Below, in pieces: positions 26,167 to 37,317 of a DNA stretch of 64,000 nucleotides. Source of the DNA: Ophthalmolycus amberensis (lineage: Eukaryota; Chordata; Actinopteri; Perciformes; Zoarcidae). The stretch is from NCBI GenBank assembly GCA_024529925.1, contig JAFEUB010000912.1:1034501-1098500 (forward strand), given 5' to 3'. A program made the translations under genes and the position numbers. Each line of letters starts with the position of its first letter. The first letter of the stretch is position 1. The notes beneath the pieces were generated by a model that was not told the origin of the DNA, did no database searches, and worked only from the letters and a program-made list of their open reading frames with translations.

Positions 26167-26474
26167 GGCTTCAGCACAGACAGAATTTGGGGTCCTGTCA
26201 TCTGCAGGACCTTTATAACCTCTGGAAATCCACAGAAAAAGAGCTCTGCAGTCTGCGAGAACGCCTTTGTGTTGTTTACGTCTGCTACTGTCTTGTTCAC
26301 GTTTACTACTAATTGATCTGAGACTGATCAAAGGCACAGCAGTCCACGAGAAGACCACCTGATTTGTCTTGTTTACTTCTGCTACTGATTGATCTGAGAC
26401 ACAACTAAAACATTGTAACATTCTGTGGTGTGTAAATAACTCTGTGACCTTGATTTCAACTCTATTTGCCTCAC

Positions 26475-26489
26475 GGGTCATTTTGACCC
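26475..26489. repeat. Internal copy of the piggyBac terminal palindrome
   Basis: GGGTCATTTTGACCC is a perfect palindrome apart from the central base. It lies between the transposase start and the outer end, where a subterminal transposase-binding repeat would be. The other copies are at 24062-24076 and 26653-26667. Confidence 0.7.
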
Positions 26490-27085
26490 GAAGACCACCT
26501 TTGTACCTTTTTTTGTACAGCTTACATGGAAATGTGAATAAAAGCAACATTTCACTTTTTCTACTGTTGGTGCCAATCTAGGAAAAGTCATGAAATTTCA
26601 AGTTAAAAAAATATCGTTTAGGGGATGTTTTTGGGGTTTTTAACACAGTGGCGGGTCATTTTGACCCGAGGACAACACAAGGGTTAAGTAGGTCTATGAG
26701 TTTGAGCTGTTTGAACAGCTAAAATAATCTTGACATACTATCATGTTTTATATGATCTATTTGTAATAATTGTATTTGTTGTGGCTATATCTCGCGGGCT
26801 CTAAGGGATGAATGGTGTGATCATCATCTCAATAACGGTTCTTATGGGTATGCATCAGTCACTACATGATATTTCCTGTCTGGGCCTGCTTTTCTGCGTC
26901 ACCTGTTTTACTATTGAATTTCAGTTTATTCGTCATGACAAGGCCACTTCTCAGTCTGCATAAACAGTCTGGTTCTCGAGAGCTCTTTCTTTATTTGGGA
27001 AATAACCCTGATTATGTCATTTCAGCTTAGGCGTGGAGACTCTAAATTCATGATGGAAAGCATGTATGTCCTCATTCTGCTTCTT

Positions 27086-27122
27086 TTATATATATATATT
27101 ATATATATATATATATATATAG

Positions 27123-27170
<48 letters not shown>
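27086..27170. repeat. (TA)n microsatellite
   Basis: An interrupted TA dinucleotide tract of about 85 bp. Confidence 0.95.
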
Positions 27171-27171
<1 letters not shown>

Positions 27172-27514
27172 GGCAAGTCTACAGTACAGTATATATATAG
27201 ACTTTATAATAAGCTTTGGTGAAGAGGTGTGGTTGCTGAGTTCAGTTTTGAGTCCTTTAAAATGTGAGTTTCCTCGCTCTTAAGTCTGCAGTACCTTGTG
27301 CTGCAGTTGATGAACATTGTGTTAGTTCTTCTCAGTTATAGAGAGTCAGATATTTGCTCCCTCTGTACTTAATTCAGCGTATGGTGATAATACATGGAAC
27401 ATATTTTCTGTTCAGATAAAACCAGCATCCATTGGATCCAGCCTCACCTGCCCATATACCACCTGTCCAAGTCTACAATAAATCAAAATTGAAGTGGACT
27501 CTTCCGGTGTGTCA

Positions 27515-27706
27515 TAGGCCCTTTTTACAGCAGCCATTTGATATGTCGTTGCAGGGGATGTGTCGTTAAACAACATTAATTATGGCCCTGTTCCAGTTAT
27601 TGTGCAGGCTGGATCACTGGCTGTGACACACTAAATAGAATGGGACCATTATTCTTATATCAATTACTATTGTGTTTCCCTTGCTATGACATGTGAAAAG
27701 GGCCTA
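27515..27706. repeat. Short non-autonomous element with inverted ends
   Basis: The segment starts TAGGCCCTTTTTACA and ends TGTGAAAAGGGCCTA, which are imperfect inverted repeats. It is about 190 bp long and codes for nothing. This resembles a MITE or a dispersed teleost repeat I have seen elsewhere. Confidence 0.6.
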
Positions 27707-29844
27707 TTGTGTCTGACTGCACATCCATAGTGTTAATCACGGTGGTAACTAGCATATATCTGATCGGTTAAAGATTCTGAACGTGAGGCTGGACATTAGG
27801 CCGATTGCTTAGTTGAAAGTTTAGATGTTTTTTTGTGGATATTCTCAGTTAAAGTACATATAAATCAGGCCTTCTTATGAAAACTGCAATAAATTGTACG
27901 TTTATGTATTTTAAGATTTACAAGGTCAGTTATTTGGTTTATTGTTCATCCACTAAACCATCTGATAACATGGCTGGTAGCATGCAGCTAAGGGGAAATA
28001 AAAGTGCTTTGCCCTATGAAATACGAGCCTCAATGACTATTTTTTTCTCGCTTCCCTTGAGTCACCTTGTACTGTCAGCATCCGGTGTACGTCAATATAG
28101 TTTAAATGTTACCAAATATTGTTAGTGTGGACAAAGCGCAGAGGAGTTTGTCACCCAGGGACGCAAGCCAGGCAATAAATTGAACCTTTTTTTATCGACA
28201 TCAGATGACATCAACAAACGTGACCAACCACAATGTCTCACCAAAGGGAACTAGAAATAAAAAAATGCACTCAATCTACATCTATATCCTCGCAATGAAA
28301 AACCAGTCTTATTCTATATCAACATATTCATACAGACCATCGATTGCATTGTCTCTGTAATGGTATACTGGTCTGTTTTGGCACCCTAATGGTGAAATTT
28401 AAATCCCAAATTCAGAATTTGGTGAGAGGAGCAGGGTAAATTAATGGTCTTTGTCTCCAACATATAAAGGATGTGTTGTAATTAACTTAACTAAAAAAAG
28501 AAAAATGTTTCTAATCATGTACTTAAAGAATATAAACTCTTGTCATCAGAAGGTATAGTGTAGGCTTCCAAAATGTCACCGTCCATAAGTCAATAGTAAC
28601 TTTAATAAGCTTTAGTCTTTGTTGTGTGGCCAATCTTCTACATCAGTAGCCTATTATATGTCTTGTTCAACCCTTAAATGCATGCTTTGGATCTTTAGAG
28701 ACCAGGGACCATATTGTATCAATTCATTTTATTTAATTAATGCTATAGACTCCTAATTTTCTCAACAATTTACTGTCTGATGTCCAAAGGTTCCAAGGTA
28801 AGATAAGGTAAGAGCAGGTTGTGGTTTCCTGTTTGGCATCATGTTGATACTGTTGTCACAAACATTATGAATAATGCAGATGCAAGGCGGAAATTTGTGT
28901 ATGAGGTATTTACAGAGCAACCTATTTCTTTGATATTTCACATTTGGATGACAGAGACGTTAAAAATCAAGGTCTGAAGGAAACAATGATGAGGATTATC
29001 GTTTTGTGAGATAATTCAGAAGTGGAATTTCTGGATGAGTATGACACTGATAGCATGTGGAGCTGTGAGACAGTGGTGTGCTGCATGCATGTTGCAATGA
29101 CCTCAAGACAGTGATGGGTGAGTACAAGTTGTTCCTAAAACGTAATATAACAGGCTCCATTGAAATATATGAATAGGTTTTTATAATTACTTTCGGCAAT
29201 AAGTAATTGGAAAATATATTATTATTAACTATGTAAAATGATATTAATTAGTAGTTTAACCTGCGTCAATCGACTCGGTAGGAGTCAGACATTTACAGGG
29301 TGACTCAGTGATATGGTATTGCACATCCATAAAGTGGGGGGACTCACAAGGGTCAGAATTAAAAAACAAACTAAAGAAGTGATTCAAATCTGGGCAGCAG
29401 AGCCTGAGATGGTGGTATCCCGCCCTACTCCTTATTTTATGTTTTGTCATTCGTTCATTGTTTTATTTTGATGCACCCTCCTGTCATTTCAGATAACTTC
29501 ACTTCCTGCCGTTGTGTTTGCTGACTGTTTGAATATAGTCTGAAATGTCTTTATTAGTTTCTTGCATTGTCCTGTCCTTTCAGGTGTATTTGTGATCCCC
29601 TCTGCCAGTTCCTCTTTATACCAGGTGCCACGTTCCACATTCCTGCAATTAGCAAATCGTGTGTTTCTGTTTCAAATCTGTATTCTTGATATAGCCCTGG
29701 CGATAGCAATGCAGGTCGGTTGGTTGGTTGGTAGATATGTTCACCACTTTAGCCCAGACTAAAATATGTAATATCTTTGGTGAGCCCCTGACTTTTCTTC
29801 TAGAGCCGTCATCAGGTCAGAAAATTCAAATGTGTCAGCCTTTG

Positions 29845-29990
29845 CTCTATTGCTAATTAGCAAATGTTTGCACGCTAAACTAAGATGGTGAACATGGCAT
29901 AAACATCACAGCTGCTTAACATCGGCATGTTAGCATTGTCATTGTGAGCATGTTGCATGCTGACGTTCATGTTTAGCTCAAAGCAAGACT
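29845..29990. repeat. Teleost dispersed repeat fragment (GCATGTTAGCAT type)
   Basis: Contains GCATGTTAGCATTG, GAGCATGTTGCATGCTGAC and GTTTAGCTCAAAGCA, hallmarks of a very common fish repeat. A related fragment is at about 62866-62945. Confidence 0.55.
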
Positions 29991-31972
29991 GTCATTGTGG
30001 GCTGACCTTTAAATGTCAGTTTACTCATTCGCAGACATATCAGTAGTCTGCTCACTTATTTCGGGGAACTCAAGCTTTCAGTAGAATATCTCAGAGCAAT
30101 CTTTTTTATTATGTCAAAATGTTTGTTTCGAGGTGCATCATAAGGGATTCAGAGCATCAATATAGCAGCAAACAACTATTTGCTATGAAGATAGTGAAGT
30201 AATATCTACTTTAGCTGAGAATGAAGTGTTTTGTAATTCGAGCTTCTCCTTGCGTTGTTGCCAGCAGCGCATGCTTTTAGTACATGTTTGTGCATGTGAG
30301 CGTGCCCCATGGCTAGCTCATGGCTGCTAAACTGCTCGGTTCCCCCTCAGGTAAACATTGTTAGCTCTGTCAACATGTTTGTACTGCTAGCGCTGTTAGC
30401 ACTGTTAGCTGCGAGCCGCTGGCCCAGCCGTTGAAATGCTTCCATTCTTGCACCTTTGTTGTAAGTTATGATTATCATAACCTTTTTCAGGCGCTTCTTT
30501 TTTTCTTTTACCTGTTAAGGGATAAATTAGGGTTAATTATAGCATATAGGTTTGGATAACTGTTGCACACTTTCCTGTATAGATGAGAGGAGCAGCTGAC
30601 TAACACAAATATGCGACACATAATAAACTACCGTACATTCAAAATATTGCTAATCTCAAGAAACTACAGTCTGCAACATACAACTACAACAAGATGGGAA
30701 AATGGTTAACACATTCACCACTGTACAGTTAGATCATTTAATGAAACTGGACAAATACGCTTTCTGGAAATCTCACATTGTGAGAAGGAGGGCAGTGTAT
30801 CAGAAAGTTGCATTATCCAGTGGTTTCCTACGTGCGTCCAAAAACAACACAGCTGTGACTCGCGTCCGTGTTCCCACATAACGGACAACATGTCATTTCT
30901 CCACAGTTTACACGTACGTTTGTATTTGATGTCTCGCTCAATTACAAGGCTTTATAGGGTTTCCAACACAAACAGTTGGAATGCCTGCAGCAGCCTGATT
31001 ATCCCTGTAGAACTGCAGCGCTGAACTGTAATAAGCTCACTTTCAGTTGGTCAAACGTCTTTTGTGTGTGTGTGTGTGTATTTTGAATTGCTTTTCGTTA
31101 ATGTTGTTTCTCCTGAAATGTTTGGTTTTCTGAACTGCTTTTGTGTTTCTGTTTTGTCCTGTTTTTTCCAATGTTGTAGTACTTTGCCCTCCACGACAGC
31201 AACAGGAGTTAACACAAAAGCAAAGAGTTGAAACAATGCGATGCAATAGGTGACAGTAATACAAGAGGAAAGTTAAAATGACAATGCTTTAAAGGCTGTG
31301 TCAGAGAGAAATGAACACGATGGCTGTGGTTGCTATTATAAACTGTATCTAATTAATGTGGATTCACTGTGAGCAGTTTGTTTGGAAAGTCTTGTACATG
31401 TCATTGACTGAAAAAAAATGTCGAGTTAACATTACTGAAACTCATCTTTACAGATTTAGGAGGCTACAACTTAGGTTAGCTAACGTTAGCTCGCTACATT
31501 CGACAATATGTGCACTTCCAGGACGACTGCTTTTAGTCGGTGTTCAACCCGCCCTCTAAATTGCTGCAAACCTTTTCTGATACCTGCTTCCTCCTTGAGG
31601 TAGTCTGCAGAATGAAATAATAGTTTCTCCCTTTTTACCGTCACATCCCTGCATATGAAAGGCATGTTCAAGTTCAGAGTGTGCTTGAACCCGGAACCAA
31701 GTATGACGGCAGCTAATGGTAAACGAGTGTTTGGCGCGGTTGTGACATCAGCTGCAAAGCATCTATAGTTTGTTTTACCATTAAAGTAATAACCGGAAAT
31801 GTTTAATGGCTTCTTAGGATTTATAGATAAAATGACAAAACCCTGGTTTTATTATCTGTACAAATGACGAATATTTGCCAACATATAGCGTTTGTGTGGA
31901 GCCGATGCAGATGGACACAAATGTAGCAGACTGCAGGCCACAGGAACTTGAAGAAAGTAATCTTTATTTGCA

Positions 31973-31978
31973 GTTTGC
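31973..31978 (-). terminator. zbtb32: zbtb32 polyadenylation signal (candidate)
   Basis: Reads AATAAA on the - strand, about 1.2 kb past the zbtb32 stop. Another AATAAA on the same strand at 32426-32431 would give a shorter 3' UTR. The choice between them is not settled by sequence. Confidence 0.4.
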
Positions 31979-33183
31979 ACAGACAAGGCAAAACTGAACA
32001 GAACCAAACCAGGGATCCAACACAGACTGAACTATAAACCAGGACTTAAACACGAACTCTTCTGGTGAGGAGATAAGTGACACTTTTTTTCACAATAAGA
32101 TAACGCAGTACAAATCAACAAATAGCTTTCAGTGACCTGAAAGCTTCCTCTGTGAAGCAATAGGCATGGTTGCACAATGCATACAATACTACAGGAGGAC
32201 CTCTGGGATAATTTCACGGTCATATAACTTGTGTGGTGCGTTTAAAGAGGTTCTTACTCAGCATATCCATATTTTTGAACTGCAACAAGTGAATAAGGCA
32301 GAAGAAAAAGCTGCACTAATGTTTGTAACTACAACAGACATGACTGCCTGCATGAGCTCTGCTATTCTTATCTCAATGAAGCAGTTTGAGCTGTCCGGTG
32401 ACACTTAAAGTCGCCCACGGTATTCTTTATTTTCACTGTTGCATAAATACAGTCCTCCTTAGATGTTTTAATGTGAGCATATATGGGATTTGGCAGACTT
32501 TTGTCTCAAACTATGTCAAGTCTCAAGGTTGTGTTGACTGACACTGGAGAAAACTCTTTCATCCTTCTCTTTCTGATTTTCTCTGAGAGTATAATAACAC
32601 AGGATAAGAACAATGTCCCTGTTTTAAAGGAAGAAATGGATACATTTGAATTTGAATTGAAGTGGGAATGCATATAAGTACGTATAGATATAGTATTTGT
32701 TTCAGACTGATTCTGTCGAAATCTGAATCATTGAATTTACTGTTTAGATGTTCCAGCACTTAGTAGAAATACTCTTTTGTCCGGCCCTAAACATAACATC
32801 TCAGCCACTGGTCCCATCCTGACACGGTAATGCATTTGTGAGCACTATTACAGAAAAAAAAAAAACTGATTGTTACAGTGTTTGCCCTCATGAGGGCGCT
32901 ACAAACCTACGTCCAACTTACAAAGTTTACACAAGCAGTCCAATAATTATGACAGTAAGAGGGAAGGTGTCTGCGTCATTTGACGAACTGTTGATGTGGC
33001 CGTAATGCCCGTACATGACCCAATGTGAAATGGTAAACACTTTCTTGGTTTTTCAAACATCATCTGTGATTTATCCTTCAGGAAAAACAAAGGTTTACCT
33101 CTGTTCTTCAAATATAATGATAGTACATGAAAGGCACAAGCTAAATGAGAACTTTGCGTAGACAGCGGTGTCTGTTGTGAGCC
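31979..33183 (-). other. zbtb32: zbtb32 3' untranslated region (probable)
   Basis: Non-coding sequence after the stop TGA at 33186-33184. No other gene was seen. A short A run lies at 32854-32865. Confidence 0.45.
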
Positions 33184-33708
33184 TCAGATGTGTGAGTTGT
33201 ACAGGTAGGTGCTGTTGATGCTCCAATCAGGAGGGAAGTCCTGCACTGCGTGGCTCTTGACGTGTCTCTGCATGGCGACCAGGCTATTGCAGAACTCCCG
33301 GCACACGGTGCACTGGTAGGGCGTGGCCCCACCGTGAGTCCGCAGGTGCTTGATCATGGCTGAGTAGTCCCGTGAGCGCTGACGACAGATACGGCACTCA
33401 AAGGGTTTCTCTCCTTGAAGCCGAGAGAGGATAGAAAAGGGGGGCACAGGAAGGAAGACAATGGAAGGAAAGACAAGTGTGCTCACGTGAAAGAAGGCCT
33501 TGAACCTTTAGGCGTGACAAGATATAGTTCTTGCCAATTAATTTAATTAATTTGATATATTCTGCTATATTACTTAAATTCAATTGATCCAGTCAAATAT
33601 TTTTTTGCCTGTTTAGAGGCAAATCATCTAAATAGGGTCACTTTTAAACAAATCACCCAGATTTGTTTAAGATCAGAACAGTTATGCATATAGATACTGT
33701 ATGCTGTT

Positions 33709-33752
<44 letters not shown>

Positions 33753-36700
33753 AGAGAGAGAGGTAAATTAAGTTGTTAAAGATGCAACATGGTATGGATT
33801 GCATCTTTCAGTTTTAGGACAAGTTAATATTTAAGATGTAGAAACATAGAATGAGATTTCATCTTAAATGCTAACCCATTATTTTTTGTTTAGCTGTTAG
33901 CATGTGTATTCATTTTAGCACCGTATATGCATGTGGTTTTGCATGTTTCAACCAATTTACAGCTAATTATCTTATAGACTTTATATTGTCGCCACTCCAT
34001 TGTTTGCCAGTGTTTCAGTTCTTACGCTACACTTTGCACAATATCCAATTTGCGGAGCAAAGTGCTTGACAGGGGTCGTTATCACAGTGAACATTCTGCC
34101 TTATGTTACTTTTGGCAAACCTTTCATTAATAATGTTGCAAGCGCACACTTTGAATTGCATTGCACTGCAGAAATAATCACAACAGCTCTAAAAGTTCAT
34201 CGTGGATTTGCACACAAGTTTCTATTCTGCAAGTTCCTGTAAGGTGTGTTTCATAGTATTTAAATGAGTAGAAACCTGCCTGGAAGTTGGTAAAAAATAT
34301 AAAACCCAGAACACAACAGTCTGCTTTGGAAAATGTTTATCAGTAATATTTCATAGCAAATGTTCTAAAACATGCAAAAGTGATGGCACAGTCCCATAAG
34401 CTAAAAATCATATCGGCTATGAAAAAGCACCTAAAAGAGGTACATATACTTTTGTCTTTGAGCCAATGAAAATGTAAATTGATCATAAATGCCCCCTTCT
34501 CCAGTAACTTGTCATGCTAACAACAGACCTGTCTCTGATCTTTCTGGCTCCCTCAGACCAATCTGTTGTTACTGTTGTTGTTTCAGTCATTTAATGCCAT
34601 TGGCTTTTTAATGTCAAAGTACTTAATTACTGTAATTGAACATAAGTGTTTTATAACCCGATAGTCCAGTTTATCTGACGTAACGGGACAAAAGTAAATG
34701 TGTTCGAATTCTTGTTTTGCTCTAATGTCCCACAATATAAAACAAAGATTATCAGCCATGTTGTGGGTCGGCAGTCTTAGTAGTCTTAGATCCGTGTTGT
34801 ATCTAACCAGTGAGTGCTCAGCAGCACCATAAGTCACTGAGCTGAGTTTTTTTCTGAAACATAGCTATACATGCTACTTAGTTATATCTGCTTCATCGGA
34901 CAAAGCACCTTTCGTCTTGTTCTGCCAGTTAAACAGTGTGCTTACCAGTGTGAATTCGGTGGTGTGTGTCCAGTTGATGTTTCAGAGTAAACTTCTTGGG
35001 ACAGTATTGGCACTGGTAGGGTTTTTCTCCTCTGGGTTCTTGTTGATGGGATTGGGGTTCCTGCTGCAGCACATCTGCTCTTCCACAGAACCGATACTCT
35101 GCACAGGCCTCACCTGTGCAAACAACGAGATGAGGGAAAACAGACAAAAGTGTGAACATTGTGGTGGTAATGAGTGGCCTGGCTGTCCACAAATACACTA
35201 TGACAATTGAAAGGTGTGGTTTCATTTTCTGCAACAGTCAACAGTCTTGTAAAGGTGTTGTAGAGACAACGTTCTACTATTAAACACAGCAATGATTGGG
35301 TTAATTAATACTGCACTTAATATTGTCTGAGCTTTTCTTTTGCTCTTGTTAAGTTGAAATTGTTTATGTTTATTGTAATACTGAAGTCCTTATAGACAAA
35401 CACATTAAAGCGCAATGAGATATACAAGCAACCAAAATTACCATTTACTTGCAATAAAGGGAACTTCATTCATTCAATGAATCTGCAAATTATCGATTGA
35501 TCGTTAGTTTCAGCCTCTCAAGTGGTGCCTTTCTGCTTTGATATCATTACAAATTGAACATCTTTAGGTTTGGAACTATGTTGGTTTGATTGGAGAAGAT
35601 ATTTAGGTAGGACTTTACATTACAGCTTGGGAATAACAGGATACAAGTGGGGGAAATAGTTTGTGAATAAAACGGTAATAATTAAGTAATACAAGGTAAT
35701 ACCATTCATCAGATGATAGTTAGGTATTAAAAATGGGTATTTTTGGGTAATATTAAACCGAAATTCATATAACGGTAAAATGGGCCAAAAATAAAAGGTT
35801 ACGAGGCAACGAGGTAAAACTATATAGTAATAGTATTATTGGTGTCAATATGGAAACCGCCTAATAATAAAATGGTTGTATAAGAAATTGATGATATTGT
35901 GACCGTAATGGGATAACAACCTGATTATGAGGTAATATGGTTACGCTATGTTTTCAAAATATTACGTTACTTTTTCGCAAAATACCTTTCAAATTACACG
36001 AAAATGATCTGTACTTACCATGTTATAATGCTATCATTAATCCTCCCTTATATTTTAATCATGGCCCTTTGTTTCAAGGTCATACTACAAAACATATGTT
36101 TCATGCTGTAACTTGAACCTTGAAAACCTTTTCTGTGTGTAATAACTATGATTAAGGGCTGCTAAATGCTAAGCTACGTGACTCAGTTTAATTAATGGCA
36201 ATATTAGATTAAACCAAACATCAAGAGGCCTATTGATTACCTGGACAAAGCGCTGATTAACATACATTTCAGTCTAATATTACCTATTGCACATGGGATA
36301 AAATCCCCTTGGGCTCTGTACTTTTCTCTATTTTCTAACATTTTATGGATCAAACCATTAATGGATTGACTGATTAAATAGGCAGCAGATGAATTTTTTT
36401 TTCAATTCTGCTTAAATCAACAATAGCAGTCAGGACTATAATTCTCCCTGACATTCTTGACATGATTACAATTAATCATAACTAAAAAGGTACAGCTTAT
36501 GCACAAGCTTTAGAATAATATATTAGTCGCATACTTTTTTCAGTCACTTTCAGAGGCACAACTCTATTTTGGTCAGCATCCTGTTTCAAGACAATAAATT
36601 CAGTTTGTACAAGCTTACTTTCCTGTCACTCTGCACACGTGTCTCGTCTGCAGCCTCATACGCTAGAGAGTCTTTTAAAATGAGGTGTGATTTTGAGGTT

Positions 36701-37277
36701 AATGTTGCAACTCTGAAGCCTTTCAGTAACTTATATGTTTTTGGGGTTTTTCATATGTGAAAACCTGGGCCTCATAGTATAGACAGGATGCTGAAAGTAG
36801 AAGGGGGTGTACTGTAGTAGGGGAAATTGAGAGAATAAACCACAACAATTGAAAACTCACCACTCCAAACACAACCTACTGAGACCTGTTGTCATTAGCA
36901 TGCTTCCTGTCCAATATTTCTCTTCAGTTGTCACTTTAAAAGACCTAACATCATTTATAGGTACTGCTTTAATGTCGATTGGCCTTATTAACATACAGTA
37001 CTATCATTTCAGGGGAAAGCAAAATCAAATCAATCAAACAGCTCAAAGCAACAATGAAGGCAGGTGCTTAAATGTTTTATTTGTATTTTTTGTTGTGCTG
37101 TTTTGTATTAGATATTAGAGGGATAAATTAAATTAGTGCTTGAGTAATATTTTTATAGGACGTTTCCTAAATTATGACACTGCTAACTGCATTGTGACTT
37201 GTAAAGCACAGTTTTACCATAGCTTAATCTCTTCAAGTAACATACTTGAAAAGATCAGATAAAACATACTTGCATGT

Positions 37278-37317
<40 letters not shown>

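Larger units (their letters stand above)
24047..26683 (-). mobile_element. piggyBac-type DNA transposon, nearly complete
   Basis: The outer end at 26681-26683 reads inward as CCCTTGTGTTGTCCTC and is flanked by TTAA at 26684-26687, the usual piggyBac target. The opposite end (about 24047-24077) is decayed: it keeps GTGTCCTC-like sequence and the palindrome GGGTCAAAATGACCC (24062-24076), but the first bases are altered and no clean TTAA adjoins it. The same palindrome is at 26653-26667 and again inside at 26475-26489. The transposase gene fills the middle. About 2.6 kb matches an autonomous element. It lies 110 bp upstream of the first recognised igflr1 exon. Confidence 0.92.
26688..31950. other. 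Intergenic region between the piggyBac element and zbtb32, repeat-bearing
   Basis: No supported gene. It contains a TA microsatellite (27086-27170), a small element with inverted ends (27515-27706) and fragments of teleost GCTAGCATG-type repeats (about 29845-29990 and 30360-30420). The missing igflr1 leader exon might lie here, but I could not identify it. Confidence 0.6.
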
